Source: Polyangium mundeleinium (GTDB lineage: Bacteria > Myxococcota_A > Polyangia > Polyangiales > Polyangiaceae). From it: a DNA stretch of 64,000 nt. The stretch is taken from assembly GCF_028369105.1 (NCBI RefSeq), contig NZ_JAQNDO010000001.1, positions 992,001 through 1,056,000 on the forward strand, read 5' to 3'. The position numbers and the translations under genes were made by a program. The stretch's first letter is position 1; every line of letters begins with the position of its first letter. The notes beneath the pieces are model-generated. The model was not told the origin of the DNA and ran no database searches. It saw only the letters and a list, made by a program, of their open reading frames with translations. Below are positions 43,062 through 52,073 of this stretch, in pieces.

Positions 43062-43886
43062 ATGCAGAAGCGCCTGCGTCGACGAGACCTCCTGCGCGTC
43101 GCGGGTTGTTGTGCGGTCGGGATCGCTGCGCTCGACGCCTTCGCGATCGAGCCTGCCAGGATCGAGATCGTCGAGCACGACATCCCCGTCCCGGGCCTCC
43201 CGCGGGGCCTCGAGGGCTTCCGCATCGCCCACCTCTCGGATTTGCATTTGAGTTCGCTCGGACATGTGCACCACGCCGTACTGGCGGCCATGAAGTCGTT
43301 CCAGCCAAACCTCGTCGTCCTGACCGGCGACTCCGTCGAGGATCCGAACGCGCTCAGCGTGCTCTCGGAGTTCTGCCGCGCGCTCGCCGCGACGGGGCGC
43401 GAGGTGGTCGCGACGGTCGGGAACTGGGAGCACTGGGGCGGGGTCCCGATGGACGACCTACGCCGGGCATTCGTGCGTGTCGGCGCGAGGCTCCTCGGAA
43501 ACGAATCCACGCGGCTCACGAGCGGCATTACCGTCGTCGCCACGGACGATTTTTGCAGCGGGCACGACGATCTCACTGCCGCGCTGCGCGACCTGCCCTC
43601 CGGACCCGCGCGGCTGTTTCTCACGCACGCGCCTGGCATTTTCGACGAGCTGCCCAGCGACGCGCCGCGCTTCGATCTCGGCCTTTCAGGACACACGCAT
43701 GGCGGACAGGTGCGGGCCTTCGGCGCGCCGATATGGGTCCCGCCCGGCTCGGGGCGTTTTCGAGCAGGGATGTATACGACGGCCAAGGGGCCCATTTACG
43801 TGAGCCGCGGTATCGGCACGAGCGTTCTGCCCGTGCGGTTCACGTGCAGGCCGGAGTTGCCCCTCTTGCGGCTCGTCGCTGGATGA
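43062..43886 (+). CDS. Exported metallophosphoesterase (YaeI-like)
   Basis: 274 aa. N-terminus KRLRRRDLLRVAGC with a following hydrophobic stretch resembles a Tat or membrane-anchor signal. Calcineurin-like motifs are HLSDLHL (D60, H62), LTGDSVED, GNWEHW where GNHE/D is usual (the histidine is shifted two residues), LTHAPGIF and GHTHGGQ. Related YaeI proteins act on phosphodiesters or lipid substrates in the envelope. The GNWEHW variant may alter metal binding. Followed by the radical SAM gene after 76 bp. Confidence 0.88.
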   Translation: MQKRLRRRDLLRVAGCCAVGIAALDAFAIEPARIEIVEHDIPVPGLPRGLEGFRIAHLSDLHLSSLGHVHHAVLAAMKSFQPNLVVLTGDSVEDPNALSVLSEFCRALAATGREVVATVGNWEHWGGVPMDDLRRAFVRVGARLLGNESTRLTSGITVVATDDFCSGHDDLTAALRDLPSGPARLFLTHAPGIFDELPSDAPRFDLGLSGHTHGGQVRAFGAPIWVPPGSGRFRAGMYTTAKGPIYVSRGIGTSVLPVRFTCRPELPLLRLVAG

Positions 43887-43962
43887 GCGGGAACTCGCCG
43901 GATCCTCGTCGCGCCCGGGGCCGAAACCGAGTAGACTCCGATGCTCTGCGCGGGAGGCGTCG

Positions 43963-45315
43963 ATGCGCTTTATTCTCAGCAACTACGGGCACCGCTACCT
44001 CTTGCACCTCGCGCGTTCGGGCGCGCTCGACCAGGCCGTCGAAGCGGACGACGTGGGTCGGCTCTGTCGGATCTTCTCTCGCGGCGTCCTCGACGAGGAC
44101 GAAAGTCCCGAGCTCTCGGCGCTCGTGGCGCGCGGGATGATCGAGCCGGCCCCCGAAGGCATGGATCGCGACGCCGCCCGCCTGCGTTATGATCGCAACC
44201 CGCTGGAGCACCTCCGGCGCGTGGTCTTCGAGTACACGACGGTCTGCAACCTCGATTGCAACCACTGCCGCAATTCGAACCTGGAGGCGCACGCCGAGGC
44301 CGATCCGACGCGGCTCCGGCGGATCGTCGACGCCGTCGTGCCGCTCGGCCTCGACCGCTTCGATTTCATCGGCGGTGAGGTTACGCTGTACGGCAAGGGA
44401 TGGCTCGATCTCGTCGCGTACATCCGCGCGCAGGGCGGCACACACGCGTCCGTCATCACGAGCGGGTGGTTCTTCGGCGAAACGAATTTCCGCGCGGCGG
44501 GAAAACGTTATGCGAGCGATCGCGAATACCTGGGTGATCTCCGGGCCCGCGGCCTCACGCACGTCATCGTCAGCCTCGACGGCCCTGCTGCGGCGCACGA
44601 TGTTTGCCGCGGGGTGCCGGGTCTCTATGATCGCGTGATCGAGGGGCTCGACAAGGTGCGCGACGCCGGCCTCGAACCACGCGTGTCCCTCGTGGTCGGC
44701 ATGGGCATCTCCCGCGCGGAAACGCAGCCGTGGATGGCCGGCCTCTCGCGGCGCATCTATGGTCCCGCGCCGGACGATCTCACGGCTGCGCAGCGGCTCG
44801 TGCTGGACGAATCCAACTACGTGAGCAATTTCATCGACGTCGGCGGCGGCGTGAAACTCCGGCGTTCGCGCCGCGACCTCGCGGCGTTCACCAATGACGA
44901 GCTCCGCTGCAAGAACTTCTTCCGCCCCGCCCCCACGCTGCGCATCAAGGCGACGGGCGAGATCGCGCTTTGCCCTCTGATCGAGGGCGGCGACGGGTAT
45001 GGCAACGTGCATGAGCGGGACATCGTCGAGCTGCTCAACCACATGCAGGACGCGTTCGTGTACAAGCTGCACGCCGAGCGGCGCGTCGGCGCGCACCTTC
45101 GTTTCGTGAAGCCCGAGGTCTTCGGCGGGAGCATCGGCCATGCTTGCAGCGTGCGCGTGGCGATCAACATGATCGCCCGGACCATGCACGAGCGTGGCGT
45201 GGCCGCAGACGATCAGGCTGCGATTCATGCCATCAACGTGGAGGTCGCCGAGAAAATGGGTGTATTGCCGCGGACCGGCATCCACCGCGCAAATGGTCAC
45301 GTCCGCGCGCGGTGA
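43963..45315 (+). CDS. Radical SAM protein with SPASM-like C-terminus
   Basis: 450 aa. The CxxxCxxC cluster motif is C95-NLD-C99-NH-C102, followed by the GGE motif region (FIGGEVTLYG). An extra C-terminal region has CKNFFRPAPTLRIKATGEIALCPL, like the SPASM/auxiliary-cluster part of peptide-modifying enzymes. About 80 residues precede the core. Target unknown. There is no obvious precursor peptide within 1 kb, so a RiPP role is only a possibility. Confidence 0.85.
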   Translation: MRFILSNYGHRYLLHLARSGALDQAVEADDVGRLCRIFSRGVLDEDESPELSALVARGMIEPAPEGMDRDAARLRYDRNPLEHLRRVVFEYTTVCNLDCNHCRNSNLEAHAEADPTRLRRIVDAVVPLGLDRFDFIGGEVTLYGKGWLDLVAYIRAQGGTHASVITSGWFFGETNFRAAGKRYASDREYLGDLRARGLTHVIVSLDGPAAAHDVCRGVPGLYDRVIEGLDKVRDAGLEPRVSLVVGMGISRAETQPWMAGLSRRIYGPAPDDLTAAQRLVLDESNYVSNFIDVGGGVKLRRSRRDLAAFTNDELRCKNFFRPAPTLRIKATGEIALCPLIEGGDGYGNVHERDIVELLNHMQDAFVYKLHAERRVGAHLRFVKPEVFGGSIGHACSVRVAINMIARTMHERGVAADDQAAIHAINVEVAEKMGVLPRTGIHRANGHVRAR

Positions 45316-45385
45316 TCGGTCGGACCTCGGCCGCGTGGCGCCTCGTCACACATCGTCGCTTTCGCACGATACCATGTGCGTGACC

Positions 45386-46207
45386 ATGCGCCTCCTCCCG
45401 TCGACCTCGAAGACCGCCGCGCGCGCCGCCCTCTCGTTGTTGTTTCTCGCAGCGTGTGAGGCCCCGCGCTCGAGCCCCGTCGATGCACGTCCACCCGAGG
45501 TCGTGCTCGAGGACGCGGGGCCGGAGCCCATCATCGACGCGGGGCCCGACGTCGAGCCCAAGCGCGAGATCGGTCCGTTCGAGATTCCGTTCCTCGGCAA
45601 GCGTACGGTGTTTTTCGCGAGGCCAAGCGAGCGCGCGAAGGGGCACAGGCTGATCGCGAACCTGCACGGCGTCTGCAATCCACCCGGGTATGCCTGCGGC
45701 TACTGGGTGAATGCGGCTTCGCATGTCGGTTTCCTCGTTTGTCCGACCGGCGATGCGACGTGCGGCAAGGCCGCCTATGATGCGCCGACGTGGTCGGGGT
45801 CCTACGAGAAAATGGGGGACGACCTCGAAAAGGCGATCGTCGTGGTCGACGCGACGCACCCCAGCGAGATCACCCGCGAGGGCGCCATCTTGACGGGGTT
45901 TTCCCGTGGCGCTTATGCCGCGGCGCGAATCGCGCTGGCGCATCCGGGGCGCTGGCCGTATCTCATTTTGAACGAGGCGGATGTGCCGCTCGAAGGCGCG
46001 GCGCTGCGCAAAGCCGGCGTGCGCGCGGTGGCGATGATCGCGGGGGAGCGAAGTGGCCAGGTCGCGGGCGAGCGCGCGACGGTGGCGAAGCTCGTCGCGC
46101 AAGGGTATCCCGCGAGGTTGTGGGTGATGCCCGGCGCAGGGCATCACTATTCGGGCAACATCGACGAGATCATGGCCGAGGCCATGGCGTGGCTCCTCGA
46201 ACGCTGA
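45386..46207 (+). CDS. Alpha/beta-hydrolase-fold lipoprotein
   Basis: 273 aa from ATG 45386 (an in-frame ATG at 45374 adds four residues; neither has a clear RBS). Lipobox LFLAAC (Cys about 22), then an Asp/Pro-rich spacer. The catalytic serine lies in GFSRG, NEADVP supplies a possible acid region, and the histidine is in GAGHHYSG. GVCNPPGYACGYW carries two cysteines near the putative oxyanion region. Esterase or hydrolase of unknown substrate, envelope-located. Confidence 0.8.
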   Translation: MRLLPSTSKTAARAALSLLFLAACEAPRSSPVDARPPEVVLEDAGPEPIIDAGPDVEPKREIGPFEIPFLGKRTVFFARPSERAKGHRLIANLHGVCNPPGYACGYWVNAASHVGFLVCPTGDATCGKAAYDAPTWSGSYEKMGDDLEKAIVVVDATHPSEITREGAILTGFSRGAYAAARIALAHPGRWPYLILNEADVPLEGAALRKAGVRAVAMIAGERSGQVAGERATVAKLVAQGYPARLWVMPGAGHHYSGNIDEIMAEAMAWLLER

Positions 46208-46331
46208 CCTCGTTCGTCTCCCCGCGAAACGAACGGACTGCGCGGCTCGACCGGCGAAATTCTTCCCACACCACCACGAGCGGCAGAGGCAACTCCAGGC
46301 GCTGCGCATTACGAAGCAGTGGGGTAGGTGC

Positions 46332-48839
46332 ATGGAAAAAAGCGGTAAGGCGGACTGGTCCCGCACACTTGGTTCTGCCGCCGCGTTGTTCACGAGTTAC
46401 TTCCTCCTCGCGGACTGGGGGCTGCAGTGGGCGACGATCCGCGGCGCGGGTTCGCCGGTGTTCCCTGCTGCGGGGGTTGCCCTCGCCGGCCTTTTGCTCG
46501 GCGGCCGGCGGCTATGGCCGGCCGTGTTCGCCGGCAGGCTGGTGGCGTTCCTCGTAGACGGGCGTGCCCTTCCGTTATGGGCCCAGGCCGCCATTGCGAT
46601 GGGAAACGCGCTCGCTGCTGTGATCGGAGCGTGGATTTTGGAACGCGTTCATATCCGGCTCGCGCTGACGCGTCTGCGCGACATGCTGGCCTTGATCGGC
46701 GCCGGCCTCGTCAGCTCGGCTGTCGGCGCCACCATCGGCAGCGTCGCGCTCGCCAGCGTGGTTGCGCATGCATTCGTCTGGGCCCCGGTGTTGTGGCTCA
46801 ACTGGTGGGCGGGCAATGTGGCGGGCATGCTGGTCGTCGCGCCCCTCGTGTTGAGCTGGACGCGCAGCGAGCCGATCGGCCGGAGCTTTCGGTGGTGGCT
46901 TCATCTCTTGTTGAGCACGGTGACGGCGGGGAGCGTCGCATGGTTGATCTTCGGGCCTCACATGCCCCGCCTCCCCCTCGCATGGGCGATTTTCCCGGCG
47001 CTCATGTGGGGGGCGTTGGCGGGGGGCGTGCGGGGGGCGACGACGGCCATGCTCCCGGTGGCCGCGGCCGCAGTCTGGGGCACGACGGCAGGGTATGGGG
47101 CGTTTGCCACCCTCGCAGAAAATTTCCAGCTCGTTCTGCTCCAGCAATTCGTCGCCGTGGCCGCAATGACCACGCTGGTCCTGGCCGCTGTCGTGGACGA
47201 ATGGCGAAGGGGCGAGGTGCTCCGCGAGAACGAGGAACGGCTGCGCCTCGCCAGCCGAGCGGGAAGGACCGGCGTCTGGACGTGGAACCTCACGACCGGG
47301 AGGACCTTTTGGACCACGGAGGCCTGCGAGCTTTACGGCCACCGAGGGGGCTGCATGGTCGATTACGAGCGGTGGATCGAGAGCGTGCATCCCGACGACC
47401 GCGAGCTGGCCCGAAGGACGGTCAACGAGGCCATCGAGCAGGCTCGGGCGGGGGGGAGTGGTCCCCATTCCTACAAGGATGAATATCGCGCCATTCACGC
47501 CGACGGTTCCGTCGTGTGGCTGGAGTCGAGCGGGGCCATCGAGTGCAAGGGGGACGAGCTCGTGATGCTCGGGGTCGTTCGGGACATCACGGAGCGGAAG
47601 CTCGCCGAAGCGGCGTTGCACGAGAGCGAAGCGCACATCCGCCGCGTCCTCGATAACTTGTTTGCGTTCGTGGGTGTGATGGCCCTTGATGGGACACTCC
47701 TCCAGTGCAACCGCGCGCCGCTCGAAGCGGCGAACATCTCCGCCACCGAGGTCCTCGGGAGGAAATTTTGGGATTGTTATTGGTGGAGCGGTTTGCCCGA
47801 AGTGCAGGCGCGGCTCCACGATGCCATGGCCCGCGCGACGCGCGGCGAGGTCGTTCGTTTCGACGTGACGGCGCGCATGGCAGGCGGTTCGCTCATCTGC
47901 GTCGACTTTCAGCTCGCACCCCTGCGCGACGACGAGGGGCACGTCACCCACCTCATCCCTTCCGGAATGGATATCACCGCGCGCAAGCGCGCCGAGAACG
48001 AGCGCGAGCGATTGCTGGAGAGCGAGCGGGCCGCACGCGCGGACGCAGAGCGCGCGAGCCGCCTCAAAGACGAGTTTCTCTCGACGGTGAGCCACGAGCT
48101 CCGCACCCCGCTCACCGCCATTCTCGGTTGGTCGCAGGTGTTACGCCGCCGGGCGAACGGCAAGGACCAGGACCTCCACAAGGGGCTCATGGCCATCGAT
48201 CGTAATGCCCGCGCCCTGGCGCAGCTCATCGAGGACCTGCTCGACATGGGCCGAATCAGCTCCGGGAAGGCGCACCTGGACATGCGATCGGTGGACCTGC
48301 ATGATGTGCTCGCGCTCGTTCTCTCGTCCGTCGCTCCCTCGGTCGCGGCAAAGCAAGTTCATCTCGAATCCAATTCGAGACCCTTTTCAGGGAAGGTACG
48401 CGGGGATCCGAACCGGCTGCAACAGGTCGTTTGGAACCTCGTGAGCAATGCCGTCAAATTCACACCGAGCGGCGGGAAGGTGCAGGTCACGCTCGACCGC
48501 GTCGACGGTGATGCCGAGATCACCGTCACCGATACGGGACAAGGCATCAAGCCCGAATTCATGCCGCACGTCTTCGAGCGGTTTCGCCAAGCAGACAGCT
48601 CGACGACGCGCGAGCACGGCGGGCTCGGCCTCGGCCTCGCGATCGTGAAGAACCTGGTCGAGCTCCATGGCGGCACCGTGGGCGTGACGAGCGCCGGCGA
48701 GGGAAAGGGCGCGACGTTCGCCGTCCGGCTCCCCATCGTAGACGCTCGGGCTTCCGGGGGCGAGGAGGTATGCGACGTCGCGGATAGGGGTGGGATCGCG
48801 GTATGCCCCGTGAATGATTCGAGGCGGCGGACGGGCTAG
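46332..48839 (+). CDS. MASE1 hybrid-type sensor histidine kinase
   Basis: 835 aa. An N-terminal MASE1 membrane sensor has about eight helices (1-300; FPAAGVALAGLLLGGRRLWPAVFAG, WLNWWAGNVAGMLVVAPLVL). Two PAS domains follow (about 310-430, 440-560), with PAC-type ends (VMLGVVRDITERKLAE). The HisKA domain has FLSTVSHELRTPLTAILGW, and the HATPase_c domain has NLVSNAVKFTP, DTGQGI and GGLGLGLAIVKNLV. No receiver domain: the tail after LPIVDARASG is short and non-homologous. Orphan kinase; no adjacent response regulator. The stop overlaps that of convergent lepB. Confidence 0.93.
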   Translation: MEKSGKADWSRTLGSAAALFTSYFLLADWGLQWATIRGAGSPVFPAAGVALAGLLLGGRRLWPAVFAGRLVAFLVDGRALPLWAQAAIAMGNALAAVIGAWILERVHIRLALTRLRDMLALIGAGLVSSAVGATIGSVALASVVAHAFVWAPVLWLNWWAGNVAGMLVVAPLVLSWTRSEPIGRSFRWWLHLLLSTVTAGSVAWLIFGPHMPRLPLAWAIFPALMWGALAGGVRGATTAMLPVAAAAVWGTTAGYGAFATLAENFQLVLLQQFVAVAAMTTLVLAAVVDEWRRGEVLRENEERLRLASRAGRTGVWTWNLTTGRTFWTTEACELYGHRGGCMVDYERWIESVHPDDRELARRTVNEAIEQARAGGSGPHSYKDEYRAIHADGSVVWLESSGAIECKGDELVMLGVVRDITERKLAEAALHESEAHIRRVLDNLFAFVGVMALDGTLLQCNRAPLEAANISATEVLGRKFWDCYWWSGLPEVQARLHDAMARATRGEVVRFDVTARMAGGSLICVDFQLAPLRDDEGHVTHLIPSGMDITARKRAENERERLLESERAARADAERASRLKDEFLSTVSHELRTPLTAILGWSQVLRRRANGKDQDLHKGLMAIDRNARALAQLIEDLLDMGRISSGKAHLDMRSVDLHDVLALVLSSVAPSVAAKQVHLESNSRPFSGKVRGDPNRLQQVVWNLVSNAVKFTPSGGKVQVTLDRVDGDAEITVTDTGQGIKPEFMPHVFERFRQADSSTTREHGGLGLGLAIVKNLVELHGGTVGVTSAGEGKGATFAVRLPIVDARASGGEEVCDVADRGGIAVCPVNDSRRRTG

Positions 48840-49501
48840 AGCGTTTTCCAGGTGAAATCGCCGTTGCGGAGGAATACGCGCACGGCGCGCCCGCGAATCG
48901 CGTCGCGCGCGACGAATCCGAAGATCCGGCCGTCGTGGCTGTTTCCGCGGTTGTCGCCCATCACGAGGTAATGGCCGTCGGGAACGCGCACGGGGCCGAA
49001 ATCAGGGCCGCCGAGGCGCAGCGGGTGGCGCGTATCGCCGAGCGCCTCCCAGGCGCCGCCGCGCTCGTGCGTGACGGGCGCTTCCTGCCCATTGAGCGTG
49101 ACGCGGCCGCCCTTCACGGCGACCATGTCCCCAGGCCCCGCGACGACCCGCTTCAACAGCGTGCTGTCATTCTCGGGCGACGCCAGGACGACCACGTCCC
49201 CCGGCTTCGGCTCCGCGAGCGGCAGGATATACGTGTCGACCACGGGCAACCGCAACCCGAACGCGCGTTTGTCGACGAGGATACGGTCGCCGACCTGGAC
49301 CGTCGGCTCCATCGAGCCACTCGGGACGACGTAATGGTCGGCGAGCGAGGTCCGCGCGATGAGCATGACGGCGGCGGCGGCGCCCATTGGCAGGAACTCT
49401 TTGATGACGTGACGGCGGCGGCTCGGCCGCGACCGTGGCGACGGCGAGGACGAAGGCGCAGGGGGAGGGGTGGAAGGGCGAGCAGAAAGAGGGTCGGCCA
49501 T
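48836..49501 (-). CDS. lepB: Signal peptidase I
   Basis: 221 aa. A Pro/Ser-rich cytoplasmic N-terminus precedes one transmembrane helix (about 36-52). The catalytic serine is S63 in SGSMEPT and the general base K117 in LLKRVVAGPGD. The GDNRGNSHDGRIFG box follows. Removes signal peptides of exported proteins. The single helix and short length suggest an accessory paralogue rather than the only essential LepB. Confidence 0.95.
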   Translation of the reverse strand: MADPLSARPSTPPPAPSSSPSPRSRPSRRRHVIKEFLPMGAAAAVMLIARTSLADHYVVPSGSMEPTVQVGDRILVDKRAFGLRLPVVDTYILPLAEPKPGDVVVLASPENDSTLLKRVVAGPGDMVAVKGGRVTLNGQEAPVTHERGGAWEALGDTRHPLRLGGPDFGPVRVPDGHYLVMGDNRGNSHDGRIFGFVARDAIRGRAVRVFLRNGDFTWKTL

Positions 49502-49611
49502 CGCGCCCGAAACCGGCCGCGTCCGCGTCTATTCCCGCGACGTTGTCCTTGGCGTCGTGCACGCCTCGGACGCGCGCGGTCGGACGTGCCGGCCGAGCGT
49601 CCACGGCATCC

Positions 49612-49649
49612 TTGACAGTACGACCGATCGGTCATATGACTGATCGGTC
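49612..49649 (+). promoter_or_regulatory. TetR promoter/operator, near-leaderless
   Basis: TTGACA (49612-49617), 17-bp spacer, TATGAC (49635-49640). The spacer contains the perfect palindrome GACCGATCGGTC (49622-49633), and GACTGATCGGTC repeats 16 bp later (49638-49649), overlapping the -10. A start about 49647 would leave about 5 nt before the ATG at 49652. Autorepression by the TetR protein is the natural reading. Confidence 0.75.
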
Positions 49650-49651
49650 GC

Positions 49652-50335
49652 ATGCCGAAGAGCACCTTTTTCCGGCTCCCCGAGGAGCGGCGCGCGCGCC
49701 TCGTGCACGAGGCCATCGCCGAGTTCGCCGATCGGACGTACGCCGAGGCATCGCTGTCGCAGATCGCGCGCCGCGCCAACATCCCCAAAGGCAGCGTTTA
49801 TCAATACTTCGAAGACAAGCTCGACCTTTACCGATGGCTCCTCACCGAGGAGGCGCCGCGCCTGAAGCGCGCGTTCGTCGGAAAGCCGGACCCGGAAGGC
49901 GATTTCTGGACACGCCTCGAGGACTTTGTCGAGCGCGGCATGGCGTTCCTCGTCGAGCACCCGCGCCTCGCCCGTCTCTCCGCGGCCGCGGCCGATCCGA
50001 CGGCGAACCCGGAGGTCCGCGGCCTGCACAAGGCCATCTGCGAAGCAGGTCTTCAGGAGCTCCGGGCCGTGCTTGAAACCGGCGCCGAGAGCGGCGCGCT
50101 TCACGCGCCCGATCTGGACGTGGCGACGCGCCTCGTGGCCACGATCATCGGCCCTGGATTGACCGACGTGGTGCTCCAGGAGCTTGGGGCCGAGCTCCAC
50201 GAAGTGCTGGCATCGGATTCTCTCCGCAAGCGGCTCGGGCCCAAGCGTCGTCGAGCGCTGGCCCATCAGGCCGTTGAATTCATACGAAAAGGCTTGGGCT
50301 CGGAGAAGAAGCCCGAGCGTCGAAAGGAAACTTGA
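49652..50335 (+). CDS. TetR/AcrR-family transcriptional regulator
   Basis: 227 aa. The N-terminal HTH (ARLVHEAIAEFADRTYAEASLSQIARRANIPKGSVYQYFEDKLDLYRWL) is a standard TetR DNA-binding domain. The helical ligand-binding C-terminus is unspecific. It binds the double palindrome upstream (autoregulation inferred). The stop abuts the ATG of the SDR gene, so they are cotranscribed, and the SDR and phytochelatin-synthase-like genes may be its targets. Confidence 0.93.
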   Translation: MPKSTFFRLPEERRARLVHEAIAEFADRTYAEASLSQIARRANIPKGSVYQYFEDKLDLYRWLLTEEAPRLKRAFVGKPDPEGDFWTRLEDFVERGMAFLVEHPRLARLSAAAADPTANPEVRGLHKAICEAGLQELRAVLETGAESGALHAPDLDVATRLVATIIGPGLTDVVLQELGAELHEVLASDSLRKRLGPKRRRALAHQAVEFIRKGLGSEKKPERRKET

Positions 50336-51097
50336 ATGATCCGATTTGATTTCTCGAGGCGTGTCGCACTCGTCATTGGCGGCAGCTCGGGCATCGGGCT
50401 CGCTTCGGCGCGCGGATTCGCGCGGGCGGGCGCGTGCGTCGCCATTGCCGCCCGCGGGGAAGCCGCGGGGCGCGAGGCGTGCGCGGCGCTGCAGGCCGAG
50501 GGGGCGCGTGCCCTTTTCGTCCCGACCGACGTGCGGAATGAGACCGCGGTGTCGCGCGCCGTGGAAGATACCGTAAAGCATTTCGGCCGGCTCAATTTTG
50601 CGGTGAACTGCGCCGGCGGTGGGGACATGACCCCGCTCGACGCCACCGATCAGGGCGTGTGGGACGACGTCATGGCTGTCAATGCCCGGGGAGTATGGCT
50701 CGCCATGCGTCATGAAATCCCGGCGATGATCGTATCGGGAGGAGGTTCCATCGTCAACATCAGCTCGATCTTCGGGATGGCCGGGAGGCCTGCGCAGCAC
50801 GCGTACGTCGCCTCCAAGCACGCGGTCGTCGGAATGACGCGGTCCGTGGCGCTGGAGTATGCGACCCGTGGAATTCGCGTGAATGCCATTTGCGCGGGCG
50901 TCACAGCGACACCCAGCATGCGCCAGTTCGAGACGTTTGCCCCCGAGATCGTCGAAAACCTCGTCGCGCAGCATCCAATGTCGCGGATGGCCACCGAGGA
51001 GGAGGTTGCCGGCGCCGTGCTCTGGTTGTGCTCCGACAGCGCGGGGTACGTGACCGGCGCGCCTCTGCCCGTCGACGGCGGCTTTCTCGCCGCGTGA
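50336..51097 (+). CDS. Short-chain dehydrogenase/reductase
   Basis: 253 aa, starting directly after the TetR stop. Cofactor motif GGSSGIG (residues 15-21; GG replaces the usual TG), NCAGGG, catalytic SS of NISSIFG and YVASKHA, then PVDGGFLAA at the end, typical of classical SDRs (FabG-like). Substrate unknown; regulation with the TetR gene is likely. Confidence 0.92.
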   Translation: MIRFDFSRRVALVIGGSSGIGLASARGFARAGACVAIAARGEAAGREACAALQAEGARALFVPTDVRNETAVSRAVEDTVKHFGRLNFAVNCAGGGDMTPLDATDQGVWDDVMAVNARGVWLAMRHEIPAMIVSGGGSIVNISSIFGMAGRPAQHAYVASKHAVVGMTRSVALEYATRGIRVNAICAGVTATPSMRQFETFAPEIVENLVAQHPMSRMATEEEVAGAVLWLCSDSAGYVTGAPLPVDGGFLAA

Positions 51098-51133
51098 GGA
51101 GCGCGGGTTTCTCCGATGATCAACACGGGACGA

Positions 51134-52000
51134 ATGAGGATTCTTCGACGAACCGCGGCCGCGCTCGCCACGATGACCTGGCTCACCGCGGCGCCTGCAC
51201 GCGCGCAGCAGAGCGCGCTTCCGGCCGACCTCGTCGCGCTCGACACGCCCGAGGGCGAGGCGCTCCTCGTCGAATCGGCTGCGCGCGCCGATTACTTTCA
51301 CATCGCCGGACATCACACGACGCAGGAGACGCCGTCTGCGTGTGGCATCGCGAGCGCCGTCACGATTCTCAACGCCCTTCAGGTCCCCGCGCCGCTGGAC
51401 GACAAGCTCGGCGTGCAGACCTTCACGCACGGCGACTTTTTCAACTCGTGCGCGCGCACTGTGTACACGCCCGAGTCCGTCGCGCGAGGCGGGACCACGC
51501 TGGCGCAGCTCGCGGATCTGCTCCGCTGCCATCCCGTACGCGTCGACGTGGTGCACGGCGAGGATACGACGCTGGAGGAGTTTCGCAAGCGCCTCGCCGA
51601 GAACCTCGCGGACCCGACGAACTTCATCGTCGTGAATTATCAACGGTCGGAGGTCGGTCAGGAGTACACGGGCCACCATTCTCCACTCGGCGCCTACAAC
51701 GCCACGAAGGACCGCGTGCTCGTGATGGACGTCGCGCGATACAAGTATCCACCGACCTGGGTGCCGGCCGAGTCGCTTTACAAGGCGATTCGCACGACGG
51801 ACCTCGTGTCGGGCCGTTCTCGCGGATACCTGGTCGTTGCCGCCGCGGAAAAACCACCGGGGCCGTCGGGCGAGCGCTCCGCGCGCAGCCCGCTGCGTAT
51901 CCTGGGTGGCCTCGCAGCCGCTGTGTTTGTTGTAGGCTTCGGGCTCGGCGCCGTCGTGGGCGCGTGGCGTACACGGCGCAAGCTCGCGAGGAAGGCATAG
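51134..52000 (+). CDS. Phytochelatin-synthase-family protein, membrane-anchored
   Basis: 288 aa from ATG 51134 (ATG 51116 also possible). Signal peptide ending PARA-Q, then a papain-like PCS domain: C70 in QETPSACGIASAV, H181 in GHHSPLGAYN and D199 in VLVMDVARYKYPPTWV, matching the plant PCS C-H-D triad. A C-terminal hydrophobic helix (about 258-280) and basic tail anchor it in the membrane. Prokaryotic PCS-like proteins lack the plant C-terminal domain and mostly hydrolyse glutathione; metal-dependent peptide synthesis is less sure. Periplasmic. Confidence 0.9.
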   Translation: MRILRRTAAALATMTWLTAAPARAQQSALPADLVALDTPEGEALLVESAARADYFHIAGHHTTQETPSACGIASAVTILNALQVPAPLDDKLGVQTFTHGDFFNSCARTVYTPESVARGGTTLAQLADLLRCHPVRVDVVHGEDTTLEEFRKRLAENLADPTNFIVVNYQRSEVGQEYTGHHSPLGAYNATKDRVLVMDVARYKYPPTWVPAESLYKAIRTTDLVSGRSRGYLVVAAAEKPPGPSGERSARSPLRILGGLAAAVFVVGFGLGAVVGAWRTRRKLARKA

Positions 52001-52073
52001 GCGCGTGATGGAAAAAGAGTCCGCCCTCCGCGCGGCCTGCCTTCGTCCGCAGTACCGTTTTCCTTGACCCCGA

